A stretch of 64,000 bases of DNA from an uncultured Bacteroidales bacterium (GCA_946186495.1 CAMHNQ010000006.1:23796-87795); one strand, 5' to 3'. Positions 8,734 to 18,115 are shown, counted from the stretch's first letter. Program-made: numbers and translations. The notes: generated by a model from the sequence alone, not told the origin.

Positions 8734-9755
8734 TGAACCGGACAGGCATCATTCGGCTGTTGGTTGACTTTTTTCGGCGGGAAAGCATCCGGCAAGTGAT
8801 AATCCTGACAGATGAAAATGTCGAAAAACACTATCCAGACTATTTCTCTGAATTGACAGGTTGGGTTTCCGTTGACAAAGTCGTACTGCCAGCTGGAGAG
8901 CAGGCCAAGTCCATGGAAACGACCGTCTCCGTTTGGAGTCGCTTTGTTGACAGACAGTACGACAAGGGCGTTCTCCTTTTGAACTTCGGAGGCGGCGTAA
9001 TCTGTGACATCGGAGGGTTTGTCGCGTCCACCTACAAGCGAGGCATCCGTTTTGTGAACTTTCCCACGACACTGCTGGCCATGATAGACGCATCTGTGGG
9101 TGGAAAAAACGGGGTGAACGTTCATCATGTGAAAAACGCGGTCGGAACTTTTTACTTCCCTGACATACAACTCCCTGTGGATCTAAAACTGTTGGAAACG
9201 CTCCCGAAAGAGGAATTGAAGAGCGGCTTTGGGGAATTGGTGAAGTATGCGCTCATTGGATCTGAAAAACTTTTTAATGATCTCGATGCTCTACCCGACC
9301 TGAACTCCCTAAAAGAGGAGCATATCGGCTTTTGCATTGATTTTAAGCGAAAAATTGTTCAAAAAGACCCTAACGATACAGGACTACGGCATATTTTGAA
9401 CTATGGACACACTATTGGCCACGCTATAGAAAGTTACAGCTCGGAGGCTGGCACACCTATGTCACACGGACTTGCCGTGGCGCAGGGACTCTACTACGAA
9501 AGCCTTCTTTCCGCAAAGCTTGGCCGTCTTCCAAAAGAAGAATGGGAACATATTGACAGGTTCCTGAAGAAACAGTTTGACATCATGCCGATTACTGACA
9601 AATTTCTTGAAAAGCTGACACCCTACATGCTCAATGACAAAAAAAACCGCAACAATTTGGTCAATTTTACCCTTATAGACCATATCGGACACGCTGATCC
9701 TGATTTTCAAATTGCACTCGACACATTGGCGCGTGCGATTTGTCCTCTACCATAA
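8730..9755 (+). CDS. aroB: 3-dehydroquinate synthase
   Basis: 341 residues. NFGGGVICDIGGFVAS is the NAD-binding loop; FPTTLLAMIDASVGGKNGVN follows; the metal ligands are in GELVKYALI (Glu), LNYGHTIGHAIE (His) and MSHGLAVA (His). It converts DAHP to 3-dehydroquinate, the second step of the shikimate pathway. A second ATG one codon later is equally likely as a start. Coupled to folB by a 4-base overlap; chorismate links the two through para-aminobenzoate and folate. Confidence 0.96.
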   Translation: MMNRTGIIRLLVDFFRRESIRQVIILTDENVEKHYPDYFSELTGWVSVDKVVLPAGEQAKSMETTVSVWSRFVDRQYDKGVLLLNFGGGVICDIGGFVASTYKRGIRFVNFPTTLLAMIDASVGGKNGVNVHHVKNAVGTFYFPDIQLPVDLKLLETLPKEELKSGFGELVKYALIGSEKLFNDLDALPDLNSLKEEHIGFCIDFKRKIVQKDPNDTGLRHILNYGHTIGHAIESYSSEAGTPMSHGLAVAQGLYYESLLSAKLGRLPKEEWEHIDRFLKKQFDIMPITDKFLEKLTPYMLNDKKNRNNLVNFTLIDHIGHADPDFQIALDTLARAICPLP

Positions 9756-9798
9756 CCTGATTGGCATCTTGGTGCTTAACCCTTAAATTTTAATCATC

Positions 9799-10584
9799 AT
9801 GCTGAAATCCAAAAATGACATCGTGAAAAACTGGCTTCCCCGCTACACGGGTATGCCGTTGGAAGAGTTCGGACAGTATATCCTGTTGACGAATTTCCAA
9901 GATTATATACAGAATTTTGCAGAGTTGACCGGTGCACCTATTCGGGGCATGGAGAAGTCCATGCAGTGTGCTTCCAGCGACAACATCACGATTATCAACT
10001 TCATGATGGGCAGTCCAAACGCAGCCACCATCATGGACTTGCTGACAGCGGTGAAACCCAAAGCAGTGCTTTTCCTTGGCAAATGCGGCAGCCTGAAGTC
10101 CTACATCGGAGTCGGGTCGCTTCTCCTGCCGATAGCAGGTATCCGGGGTGAGGGTACTTCCCGCGACTACTTCCCAGAAGAAGTGCCGGCTTTGCCCGCT
10201 TTCAATTTGGAAAAGGCCATTTCAGCCACCATCTGCGCCCACGGGTTAGAGTATTGGACAGGAACGGTCTATACCACCAACCGCCGGGTTTGGGAACATG
10301 ACGAAAAGTTCAAGCAATACCTTCTCAGTATCCGGGCCACGGCTGTGGACATGGAGACAGCCACGCTTTTTTCCGTGGGCTTCTACAACCGGATCCCAAC
10401 AGGTGCGCTGCTTCTGGTATCTGACCAGCCCATGCTGCCTGACGGAGTGAAGACGGCAGCCTCCGACAAACTGGTGACGGAAAATTTCGCTCTCACGCAC
10501 CTCAAAATCGGCATCCAATCGCTTAAAGAGCTGCAAAACAAGGGCATTTCGGTGAAACATCTGCGTTTCGACTATTACGAATAG
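9799..10584 (+). CDS. amn: AMP nucleosidase
   Basis: 261 residues of the nucleoside phosphorylase/hydrolase fold. LFLGKCGSLK and IRGEGTSRDYFPEEVPA shape the phosphate- and ribose-binding site, and AVDMETATLF is the purine/ribose-binding motif with the key Glu. The length and the LRFDYYE C-terminus match the short Bacteroidales AMP nucleosidase rather than the long E. coli Amn. The reaction is AMP plus water to adenine plus ribose 5-phosphate. A symmetrical terminator follows. Confidence 0.9.
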   Translation: MLKSKNDIVKNWLPRYTGMPLEEFGQYILLTNFQDYIQNFAELTGAPIRGMEKSMQCASSDNITIINFMMGSPNAATIMDLLTAVKPKAVLFLGKCGSLKSYIGVGSLLLPIAGIRGEGTSRDYFPEEVPALPAFNLEKAISATICAHGLEYWTGTVYTTNRRVWEHDEKFKQYLLSIRATAVDMETATLFSVGFYNRIPTGALLLVSDQPMLPDGVKTAASDKLVTENFALTHLKIGIQSLKELQNKGISVKHLRFDYYE

Positions 10585-10600
10585 ACGAGAAATATTTACA

Positions 10601-10632
10601 AAAAAACGGCCACCATTCTGTAGCCGTTTTTT
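10601..10632. terminator. Bidirectional rho-independent terminator
   Basis: AAAAAACGGC (10601-10610) pairs with GCCGTTTTTT (10623-10632) around a 12-base loop. It has T-runs on both strands and lies between the convergent AMP nucleosidase and oxidoreductase genes. Confidence 0.88.
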
Positions 10633-10637
10633 GCTTC

Positions 10638-10675
10638 GTATAGGGATGCAATGGATGCGATGAATCGCGTCTCTA
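10638..10675. repeat. Degraded palindrome with GCGAT-GA-ATCGC core
   Basis: The core GCGATGAATCGC is a perfect inverted repeat; the right arm GCGTCTCTAC matches the arm GCGCCTCTAC of the palindrome at 63009. The left arm is imperfect. It runs into the stop codon of the oxidoreductase gene. Confidence 0.5.
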
Positions 10676-13600
10676 CTGGAAGGCGTTTTCGCTCAGGCCG
10701 TCGCCGCTGATCGCTAAGCGCGACATGTAGGAGGGAGCCTCCTTGCCGAGGTACTTGTCGACGTATATCTTGGCGAGGTATTGGCCGAGCATGAAGCCGT
10801 GGCCGCGCATGCCGACCAACAGGCCGTGCTCCGGATCCACGATGTAGCGCGGCTCGGTGTAGTAGCCCGCCCACGTGGCCTGGAAGCTGACATTCTTCAG
10901 CTGCGGAATCCAGTCGATGAACATCTCGGCACACACCTGCAGGAAGTCCTGCGTGTTGTACTTCAGCTCCTTGCCGGCCTGCAGCTGTTCGGTCGCGGGC
11001 GACGCGCAGCCGATGATCTGGCCGGTCTCCGCGAACTGCTGTCCATAGACGGCGGAGAAACCTTTGTACTTCCGGCGGTCGATGAGCATGTCCAAAGAGT
11101 CGCCGTCCTTGCCCAACATGGGCAGGCGGTGCGTGATGAAAGCCTGGTGCTTGATGGGATACAGGCCGAGGTACATGCCCAGTTGCTCCGCGAACTTGTT
11201 GGCGCTCGGCCCAAGGGAATTCACGAAATGCTCGCAATGGTACTCCACGTACTGTTTGTCGTGGGTCTTCACCAGTGCCATGAAGCCCTTGGCGGTCTTG
11301 CGCACCTCAATCAGTTGGGTATCCTCCAACAGCACGCCGCCGTGTCCGATGGCGATGTTGCGGATGTAGTTGATGGTCGGGCCGGGCGTGGCCTGCCAAC
11401 ACGCGTTGGTGATGCAGGCGGCCTGGTAGGTATTGAGGTTAGGGTTGAAGTAGGGCGAAACTTCTTTCACAAAGTCCTTCTTGTCAACCATATAGCCGTC
11501 GCTCCACTCGAGGGATTTCTCCAATGCCTTGTAGTTGGCCTCATCATGGGCGAACCCGACATAGCGTGTGGGTTTGTAGTTGATGTTAGTGACCTTCTGG
11601 ATTTCTTCGAAGATGGCGCGGTTGTGCTCGGCGATGTCGGCGATTTCCGGCACGGAGAAGCTGGGACGACCGCCGCCGATGCAGCGCCAGGATGAACCGC
11701 GCTCAGCGTTGCAGAGCACCACTTTCTTGCCGGCTTCGGCGAAGTAGCGGAACAGGCCGCTGCCCGTGATGCCGCCGCCCGCCACGAAAACGTCGCACTC
11801 GACCTTCTTGGTCGGGTGGCCGTTGACGTTCGTCACGAAGATTTCGGGCTGGTCGCTCGGGCAGAGCTCGCCGATGTTGAGTTGCGAGGAGAGCGGCCCG
11901 CGCGGGGTGGCGTCGCCCACGACCTCCACGCCGTGGCCGGCTAACAGGAGCTTCACACGTGGGATGCAGCGTTTGCCGCGGCACGGGCCCATACCGATGC
12001 GGGTGATGTGTTTCAACTCGTCCACGGAGATGATCTTTTTGCCCTTTACGGCTGCGAGGATGGTCTCGATGTTCACGTCGTCGCAATGGCAGACGAAGGC
12101 GGGGTCTTCCTCTTTCGTGCCGGGCTTCTGCCAGTTCAGCGGCTCGGGGTAGTTCTCTTTCAGGATGAAACCGGTGACCGACATCAACGTTTCGCCGCTG
12201 ACATCCACGGCTTTCACGCGAGCCACGTGCGTCTTGTTCGCACCTTTGGTGATTTTTTCGATAATGCCTTCGCCGACCTTCTGGCCGTTGTCGTCCACGA
12301 GATAGACCTCGGCGTTCTCTTCCGCGTCGTACTCGAACGGCAGGAAGAGCCAGTTTTTCGGGATGTTGTAGCCGAAGAGGGCCAAACCAGGACAGTGGTT
12401 GACGCACTTCATGCAGCCGATGCACTTGTCATAGTCGATCTGCGGCACGTGGTTGGTGGCGATTTTGGTGATGGCGCCTTGCGGGCAGGCGAAGGTGCAG
12501 GGGTTGCAGGCGAAACCGTAGAGGCAGTCGGCCATGACGAACGGTTTCTGCAGGCGGTCGCCGCAGGGACGGTTGGGCTTGTCGAGCACGCGCACGGGAT
12601 GTTGCTGTGAATCCGCGTAGTCCTTGGTCACGGCGAGGTAGTCGTCGTAGTTGAAGCGCACGTTGAGGGCCTGGGCAATCTCCAGGGCGGCCTGTTTGCC
12701 TCGCAGCACGGCGCAAGTGCCCTCGCCCACGCGGGTGGCATCGCCGATGCCGTAGGTGTTGAGCCCGAAAGTAACCTTGCCCTTTTCGAGGATGAGGTTG
12801 TCGGGCTTCAAGCCGGTACATATATTAATAAGGTCAATGTCTTGGATGACTTGCTCCGTGCCGGGCACGGGTTGGAAGTTCTTGCATTCGGCGATGACCG
12901 CGCCGATCACGCCGGTGTGGTCCTCATTGGGGATGGCTTTCAGCAGTGTGTGGGAGGTGATGATGGGGATGCTGAGACGGCGCACGCGGTTGGCCTGCAC
13001 CGGGAATCCGCCCTCATGGTCCATGGCTTCGACGATGGCCACTACTTTCGCGCCTGCCTGAACTGCTTGGTAGGAGGTGAGATAGCCGATGTTTCCGGCA
13101 CCGATGGTGAGGATGCGCTTGCCAAGGAGGGTGTGCTGCAGGTTCATCATCTTCTGCACGACGGCGGCGGTATAGACGCCCGGCAGGTCGTCGTTCTCGA
13201 AGGTGGGCATGAACGGGAACGCGCCGGTGGCCACGACAAGGAAGTTGGCATCGACGAAGAAGAGGTTGCCGTCTTCCATGTTCTTGGCAGCCACGCGTTT
13301 GCCTTCGAGAATATCCCACACGGTGCTGTTGAGCAGGATGCCTGCATGGTCGTCGCCGGCGAGAGTCTTGGCGATGTCGAAGCCACGCATGCCGCCGTAT
13401 TTCTGCTCCTTCTCGAAGAAGAAGAACTGGTGGGTCTGCATGGTGAACTGTCCGCCGATGCGGTCGTTGTTGTCGATGACGATGTTGGGGATACCGAACT
13501 TGTTGAGCTGCTCGCGGCAGGCCAAACCGGCAGGACCCGCGCCGATGATGGCCACTTCGGTTTTATAGACTTTCGGGGCGGCATGAGACTTGTTGTCGGT

Positions 13601-13900
13601 TTCGGGGAGGTAGTTATGGGGAATTTCCTCCACTTTCCGCACACCGTCGGCGAGGGTGACGCAGATGCGTTTCACCTCACCGTCAACCAACATCTCGCAC
13701 GCACCACACTTGCCGATGCCGCAGTCCATGCTGCGCTCGCGGCCCTTCAAGCTGTGGCTGTGAATGGGGAAACCTGCCTGGTGCAGGGCGGCCGCGATAG
13801 TGTAACCTTTCGCGGCCTTCACTTGCTGACCCTTGTATTCAAAGGTCGTGATATCCCTTTCGGGAATATCCAAGATAGGATGATGTAAAATCGGATACAT
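10673..13900 (-). CDS. Multidomain FAD/Fe-S amine or amino-acid dehydrogenase fusion
   Basis: 1075 residues. Domains in order: a [2Fe-2S] domain (Cys60, 65, 68, 80; residues about 15-95); a two-dinucleotide-fold disulfide-reductase-type FAD/NAD domain (GAGPAG at 120-125, GAGNIG at 267-272, GIGDA near 384); two 4Fe-4S motifs (Cys459, 465, 468, 472 and 493, 496, 499, 503); a BFD-like [2Fe-2S] domain (CHC at 604-606, C-x4-C at 640-645); and a DAO-type flavin domain (AGGGITGSG at 707-715 to about 1050). These parts correspond to separate subunits of sarcosine, opine, HCN-synthase and archaeal dye-linked proline dehydrogenase complexes. It probably oxidises an amino acid or secondary amine and passes electrons internally to NAD(P) or an Fe-S acceptor. 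Substrate unknown. No transmembrane segment; it stands alone. Confidence 0.85.
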   Translation of the reverse strand: MYPILHHPILDIPERDITTFEYKGQQVKAAKGYTIAAALHQAGFPIHSHSLKGRERSMDCGIGKCGACEMLVDGEVKRICVTLADGVRKVEEIPHNYLPETDNKSHAAPKVYKTEVAIIGAGPAGLACREQLNKFGIPNIVIDNNDRIGGQFTMQTHQFFFFEKEQKYGGMRGFDIAKTLAGDDHAGILLNSTVWDILEGKRVAAKNMEDGNLFFVDANFLVVATGAFPFMPTFENDDLPGVYTAAVVQKMMNLQHTLLGKRILTIGAGNIGYLTSYQAVQAGAKVVAIVEAMDHEGGFPVQANRVRRLSIPIITSHTLLKAIPNEDHTGVIGAVIAECKNFQPVPGTEQVIQDIDLINICTGLKPDNLILEKGKVTFGLNTYGIGDATRVGEGTCAVLRGKQAALEIAQALNVRFNYDDYLAVTKDYADSQQHPVRVLDKPNRPCGDRLQKPFVMADCLYGFACNPCTFACPQGAITKIATNHVPQIDYDKCIGCMKCVNHCPGLALFGYNIPKNWLFLPFEYDAEENAEVYLVDDNGQKVGEGIIEKITKGANKTHVARVKAVDVSGETLMSVTGFILKENYPEPLNWQKPGTKEEDPAFVCHCDDVNIETILAAVKGKKIISVDELKHITRIGMGPCRGKRCIPRVKLLLAGHGVEVVGDATPRGPLSSQLNIGELCPSDQPEIFVTNVNGHPTKKVECDVFVAGGGITGSGLFRYFAEAGKKVVLCNAERGSSWRCIGGGRPSFSVPEIADIAEHNRAIFEEIQKVTNINYKPTRYVGFAHDEANYKALEKSLEWSDGYMVDKKDFVKEVSPYFNPNLNTYQAACITNACWQATPGPTINYIRNIAIGHGGVLLEDTQLIEVRKTAKGFMALVKTHDKQYVEYHCEHFVNSLGPSANKFAEQLGMYLGLYPIKHQAFITHRLPMLGKDGDSLDMLIDRRKYKGFSAVYGQQFAETGQIIGCASPATEQLQAGKELKYNTQDFLQVCAEMFIDWIPQLKNVSFQATWAGYYTEPRYIVDPEHGLLVGMRGHGFMLGQYLAKIYVDKYLGKEAPSYMSRLAISGDGLSENAFQ

Positions 13901-13958
13901 GATTCTTGTTCTTATATTATTGGATATTGAATGTTGTTGATTCCAAAATTACAAATCG

Positions 13959-13986
13959 CAAAGATAGTTTTTTTTTAGAAGCTCAA
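13959..13986 (-). promoter_or_regulatory. Promoter for the 1075-residue dehydrogenase
   Basis: On the minus strand TTG (13984-13986), 17 bases, TATCTTTG (13959-13966). The leader to the ATG at 13900 is about 55 bases. Confidence 0.7.
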
Positions 13987-14191
13987 TCAAAGATTTTCAA
14001 AAATATGACAGGATGCCGCAGCCATCCGGCAATCGGCTAAAACAGGGCAAAAACACATTGCAAAACACAAAATTTGCCAATCGATTGATTAGCAAATATC
14101 TGCAGCTTTTCGCATCGCACGTGAAAGATAATCTCTTGCGCGGTATCGGGAAAACTGCTGAGAGATTGCACGGGATTGTCGAATAATTTTG
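13967..14191. other. Intergenic region without a gene
   Basis: About 225 bases between two divergent promoters; AT-rich. I see no conserved open frame, repeat or RNA structure. Confidence 0.5.
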
Positions 14192-14199
14192 TATTTTTG
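14166..14199 (+). promoter_or_regulatory. Promoter for the 14238 lipoprotein gene
   Basis: TTG at 14166-14168, 23 bases, TATTTTTG at 14192-14199, 38 bases before the ATG. Confidence 0.65.
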
Positions 14200-14237
14200 C
14201 CGTTCGAAATTTGTATCACCAAAAATTATAACAAAAA

Positions 14238-14705
14238 ATGAAAAAGATTCTTCCGATTCTGTTGGTTGCCGTCCTTGCACTGACTGGCTGCCAGAACAAA
14301 AATCAGTATGCCGGAACTTACTCTGGCAATTTCACCTTCTTCAAGTTCAACACCATGGACATCACGCAACAAGCAGCAAACTCTGACAACAAGCAGGGTA
14401 AGATGCTGTTTGTCACCAACCCGTTGACGAACGGCCTGTTTCTCTACAGTGTCGTCCCGCTCAACTCCGTCTCCCCGGAACAATATGTCTCCAACAGCGG
14501 TCTTTTAGACTATCTTGATGTGCTGCTACAGAGCATTGGTTATCAAAACAGCATTTACAATGCTGCTACAGAGCAAATTAAAAACATTGGCATTACAGTT
14601 AATTTTTCTGGGAATAATGTTCACGCCGAATTGCAGTACGAAATAGAAATCTTGGGTACGGTCAACACCCGTATCACCATCGTCAAATTTGACGGAACCA
14701 AATAA
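14238..14705 (+). CDS. Small lipoprotein of unknown function
   Basis: 155 residues with a textbook lipoprotein signal (MKKILPILLVAVLALTGC, Cys18). The mature part starts with Y-A-G-T-Y-S-G-N-F, a pattern seen in lipocalin/META-like small beta proteins, and ends in alternating beta strands (VNTRITIVKFDG). I do not recognise the family. A 15-base direct repeat (14521 and 14561) lies inside the gene in two different frames. The MORN-repeat gene follows 17 bases downstream, so the two are probably cotranscribed. Confidence 0.8.
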   Translation: MKKILPILLVAVLALTGCQNKNQYAGTYSGNFTFFKFNTMDITQQAANSDNKQGKMLFVTNPLTNGLFLYSVVPLNSVSPEQYVSNSGLLDYLDVLLQSIGYQNSIYNAATEQIKNIGITVNFSGNNVHAELQYEIEILGTVNTRITIVKFDGTK

Positions 14706-14722
14706 CAAACCAACAATTTACA

Positions 14723-16228
14723 ATGAAAAAGTGGACTCTTGGGCTGCTACTCCTTCTCGGATGGGCGTTCTGCCAAGCTCAGGACTCCACTTTTTTGCAA
14801 TCTGACGACTACAAAATATTCCGCTACCCCAACGGCGTGAAATCGAGCGAAGGCCGCCTTGTCGATGGCAAGCCCGATGGTTGGTGGAAATCCTACAATG
14901 AAAACGGAATCCTCGTCTCCGAGGGCAATCGCAAGCACTTCCTTCTCGACAGTCTTTGGACTTTCTACAACGATGATGCGTCATTACGCATGACTGTATA
15001 TTACAAAGAGGACAAAAAGGATGGTGAACAGATTGTGTATCAAAAAGATGAATATACTGTGACACAGTGGCGGCAAGACTCGATTGTCGGCCACGTGAAC
15101 ACCTACTATACAAATAATGTATTGAAAAAGACGGTCCCCTACATGAGCGGCCTGCCGCACGGCCTGGCCAAGGAGTTCAACGACACGGGGTTGGTTGTGG
15201 CGGTGACCAAATACTACCGAGGGGTGCGAGGCCGCCGCGAAGCAATCAACCGCATCGACAAGTTCGGCTTCCGGCAGGGCAGCTGGAAATATTTCTGGGA
15301 AAACGGGAATCTGAAGCAAGAAGCGCAGTACCTTAACGACAAAAAGCACGGATTCTTCAAATACTACGATGAAAACGGAGACTTCCTGTACGTGGAGAAG
15401 TACGAAAACGACCAATTGGTCAAGGATGCCAAGGAAACCAAGGAGCTGGAACGGCGCCGCACATACCACCCAAACGGACAAGTAGCCATCGCAGCTACCT
15501 ACTACAACGGCCGCCCGGACGGCATCCGCCGCGACTTCGACTCCACCGGCAAGATCTTGAACGGCTATCTCTACGAGGACGGATGGCTTCGCTACGAGGG
15601 CATCACCGACCTCAACGGCCTGCGACAAGGGCTTTGGAAAGAGTACTACCCCACGGGCGAACTCCGTTCCAAGGGCAAATACAAGAACTCAAAGCCTATC
15701 GGGGAGTGGAATTTCTACTTCCAAGACAAAACAATAGAAATCACAGGTAGTTATAATGCAAAAGGACAGAAAACAGGGGAATGGTATTGGTTCTACCCCT
15801 CGGGAGACACCATGGTCGCCGCCAACTACGAAGACGGAGAGCTGGAAGGACGCTATGTGGAATACGACGAGGAGGGACAACCGTTGACAAAAGGAGAGTA
15901 CCAAGCGGGGTATGAGGAGGGTGCGTGGATGTACAGAAATGGGGCAACCATCGAATCAGGCCGGTATAGCGGCGGTTTGCGCGATGGCCTCTGGAAATCC
16001 TGGTTCGGCGACGGAAAACTCGCCTCCGAAATCCAATATTCCGACGATGTCCTTGACGGAAAATACGTTCTCTATTGGGAAAATGGCAACATCCGTCTGA
16101 CTGGAAAATACGAGAATGGATTGCAAGAAGGGGCTTGGCAACAATATGATGATGAAGGAAATCTATCCATAACTACCTTGTTCAAAGAGGGTAAGGAATT
16201 AAAGTGGAATAACTATACAATAAAATAA
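14723..16228 (+). CDS. Exported MORN-repeat (YwqK-like) protein
   Basis: 501 residues with a signal peptide (MKKWTLGLLLLLGWAFCQAQ). The mature protein is almost entirely MORN-type repeats of about 22-24 residues with the pattern Y-x-N-G-x-x-x-x-x-G-x-x-x-x-G-x-W-x-x-Y (for example YPNGVKSSEGRLVDGKPDGW, YHPNGQVAIAATYYNG, YPTGELRSKGKYKNSKPIG). At least ten copies can be counted. Such proteins are often annotated as YwqK-family antitoxin, but here nothing supports a toxin partner; a periplasmic or surface beta-scaffold is more plausible. Role unknown. Confidence 0.85.
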   Translation: MKKWTLGLLLLLGWAFCQAQDSTFLQSDDYKIFRYPNGVKSSEGRLVDGKPDGWWKSYNENGILVSEGNRKHFLLDSLWTFYNDDASLRMTVYYKEDKKDGEQIVYQKDEYTVTQWRQDSIVGHVNTYYTNNVLKKTVPYMSGLPHGLAKEFNDTGLVVAVTKYYRGVRGRREAINRIDKFGFRQGSWKYFWENGNLKQEAQYLNDKKHGFFKYYDENGDFLYVEKYENDQLVKDAKETKELERRRTYHPNGQVAIAATYYNGRPDGIRRDFDSTGKILNGYLYEDGWLRYEGITDLNGLRQGLWKEYYPTGELRSKGKYKNSKPIGEWNFYFQDKTIEITGSYNAKGQKTGEWYWFYPSGDTMVAANYEDGELEGRYVEYDEEGQPLTKGEYQAGYEEGAWMYRNGATIESGRYSGGLRDGLWKSWFGDGKLASEIQYSDDVLDGKYVLYWENGNIRLTGKYENGLQEGAWQQYDDEGNLSITTLFKEGKELKWNNYTIK

Positions 16229-16252
16229 GAACGTTTGCGTTAAAAAAAAACG

Positions 16253-16260
16253 TATTTTTG
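16253..16260 (+). promoter_or_regulatory. -7 box for the MltD-like gene
   Basis: TATTTTTG, with a TTG 15 bases upstream (16235-16237). It gives a leader of about 105 bases before ATG 16372. Confidence 0.6.
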
Positions 16261-16371
16261 GCCCCTCAAAAGTCCAGGCCCACTTTGGGTTTGAATTTAG
16301 GGATTTAGATTGCATTTTACATCCATGGCTTCATAGAGTCGTGGTAGTTGTTTTGTTATAAAATTGAAATT

Positions 16372-18000
16372 ATGAATTATAAAATCATATGTCTCGTTCT
16401 GTTGATGCTAAGCGGCCTGTTCCGGCTCGCAGCCCAAGAGGAAACCAACTCTCAGGACACCGCCGCCTCCCGAATCGCCAACGAAAGCTTGGAAATATTC
16501 ACCCGCAAGGAAATCCGCCTGATGGACTCTCTGCTAAATGTCTGGTATGTGAAACGTGACCTTGCCTCCCAAAACTCTGTCCTCTCCAAACTCACTGACG
16601 ACACCACAAAATACGACAACAACGACTCTTTGATTTTCAAACGCTTGGCCCAAATTGAGACCCCGATTCAAATAGCTTACAACGACAAGGTGAAACGTTT
16701 CATTGAACTCTATTCCGTGCAACGTCAACGCAGTTCGTCCGTGATTTTAGGCTTGGCCCAGTACTATTATCCTTGGATGAAGGCCATATTCGACAAGTAC
16801 AATCTTCCGGAAGAACTGGTGTATATCACAATTATCGAATCCGCACTGAACCCAACGGCGGTATCACCGGCAGGGGCAACCGGCATTTGGCAGTTCATGT
16901 ACGGCACAGGCAAACTCTACGGACTGGAGGTCACGTCGTATGTGGATGACCGCCGCGACCCGTACAAGGCAACGGATGCTGCCGCCCGCCACTTCCGGGA
17001 TCTCTACAACATTTTCGGAGATTGGGGGTTGGCCATCTCTGCATACAACTGCGGAGCGGGAAACGTACGTAAAGCCATCCAACGTTCCGGCGGTAAAACA
17101 GACTTCTGGAGCGTTTGCAAGTTCCTGCCCCGTGAAACGCAGAACTATTTCCCGGCCTTTATCGGAGCCATGTACATGATGACCTATCACAACCTTTATG
17201 GCATCCAACCCGCCAAAATCTCTATTCCTTGTGATGTGGACACCCTAATGATCAATAACGAAACACATTTCATGCAAATCGCCAATGTGCTGGACATCAA
17301 CTATGACGAAATCAAGGCCCTTAACCCGCAATACAAAAAGGACATCATACCTGCCTTCAACAAGCCCATGCCGGTGCGCTTGCGCAACAACGACGTGCTG
17401 CACTACATTGCTTTGATCGACTCCGTCCCGAAATACAACTACGACACCTATTTCAACCTGACCCGGGACCTCAACACCGTAGCTGCGAGCAGCAACACCC
17501 TCTCTGATGACGGCATGATGATTGTGCAGAGAACCCCGAACAAATACCATACGGTGAAGAAAGGCGAAACGTTGGGCAAAATAGCAGCAAAATACGGGAC
17601 CTCTGTCAACAACATCAAATCCATGAACCATCTTCGCAGTACAAGCCTCCGCATCGGACAAAGGCTGATGGTGAAGAAAGGCTCCACTGTGAAAGTGCCC
17701 AATCCCAATGCTAAACCGGCAACACAAGATTCCACGAATCAGATTGCCGCACAAACCGCAGATTCGGTATCGACAACAAAAGACAATAGCGGCGAGCATA
17801 CACCTGCCAAGCCCCAACCCGAAATCAAACCCGTACAGCATCAGGTCAATTACACTTCCTACACAATCCGGCAGGGTGACACATTGTCTTCCATAGCAAG
17901 ACGCTACGGCACCACAGCCAACGATATAGCCGAATACAACAATCTTACCAACAAAGATGCCATCAGAATCGGCCAAAAACTGAAAATCCCGAAAAAGTAA
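16372..18000 (+). CDS. MltD-like lytic transglycosylase with two LysM domains
   Basis: 542 residues from ATG 16372, chosen over an upstream in-frame start because it begins the signal peptide (KIICLVLLMLSGLFRLAAQ). The GH23/SLT domain spans about residues 110-270: catalytic Glu156 in YITIIESALN, then SPAGATGIWQFM and the AYNCGAGNV motif. Two LysM domains follow (about 395-440 and 495-541), joined by a Pro/Thr/Ser-rich linker. It cuts the glycan strand between MurNAc and GlcNAc, forming 1,6-anhydro ends, in the periplasm or at the outer membrane. Architecture matches E. coli MltD, though I see no lipobox. Confidence 0.92.
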   Translation: MNYKIICLVLLMLSGLFRLAAQEETNSQDTAASRIANESLEIFTRKEIRLMDSLLNVWYVKRDLASQNSVLSKLTDDTTKYDNNDSLIFKRLAQIETPIQIAYNDKVKRFIELYSVQRQRSSSVILGLAQYYYPWMKAIFDKYNLPEELVYITIIESALNPTAVSPAGATGIWQFMYGTGKLYGLEVTSYVDDRRDPYKATDAAARHFRDLYNIFGDWGLAISAYNCGAGNVRKAIQRSGGKTDFWSVCKFLPRETQNYFPAFIGAMYMMTYHNLYGIQPAKISIPCDVDTLMINNETHFMQIANVLDINYDEIKALNPQYKKDIIPAFNKPMPVRLRNNDVLHYIALIDSVPKYNYDTYFNLTRDLNTVAASSNTLSDDGMMIVQRTPNKYHTVKKGETLGKIAAKYGTSVNNIKSMNHLRSTSLRIGQRLMVKKGSTVKVPNPNAKPATQDSTNQIAAQTADSVSTTKDNSGEHTPAKPQPEIKPVQHQVNYTSYTIRQGDTLSSIARRYGTTANDIAEYNNLTNKDAIRIGQKLKIPKK

Positions 18001-18020
18001 CCCTCTTCGGGAACTTTTTT
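17992..18020 (+). terminator. Weak terminator overlapping the stop codon
   Basis: AAAAAG and CCC pair with GGG and CTTTTTT across a small internal loop; the hairpin includes the TAA of the transglycosylase gene and ends in a T-run. Confidence 0.5.
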
Positions 18021-18085
18021 CTAAGACTTTCCACGGAGCGTCCCTCCGGATAATATTCCCGCCTCACCCTAATTGAAATATTATT

Positions 18086-18093
18086 TAACTTTG
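18086..18093 (+). promoter_or_regulatory. -7 box for the 18116 flippase
   Basis: TAACTTTG, only 22 bases before the ATG. No -33 TTG at good spacing. Confidence 0.5.
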
Positions 18094-18115
18094 CGCCATC
18101 ATTTGACTGAGAGTT

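Noticed and set aside
12842..13888. Long open frame on the plus strand opposite the dehydrogenase gene (348 codons)
   Set aside because: It mirrors the G+C-rich third positions of the real minus-strand gene, whose motifs are clear; the translation has no recognisable family.
14723..16228. Toxin-antitoxin role for the YwqK-like MORN protein
   Set aside because: It has a signal peptide and no toxin gene beside it; the antitoxin label comes from automatic naming.
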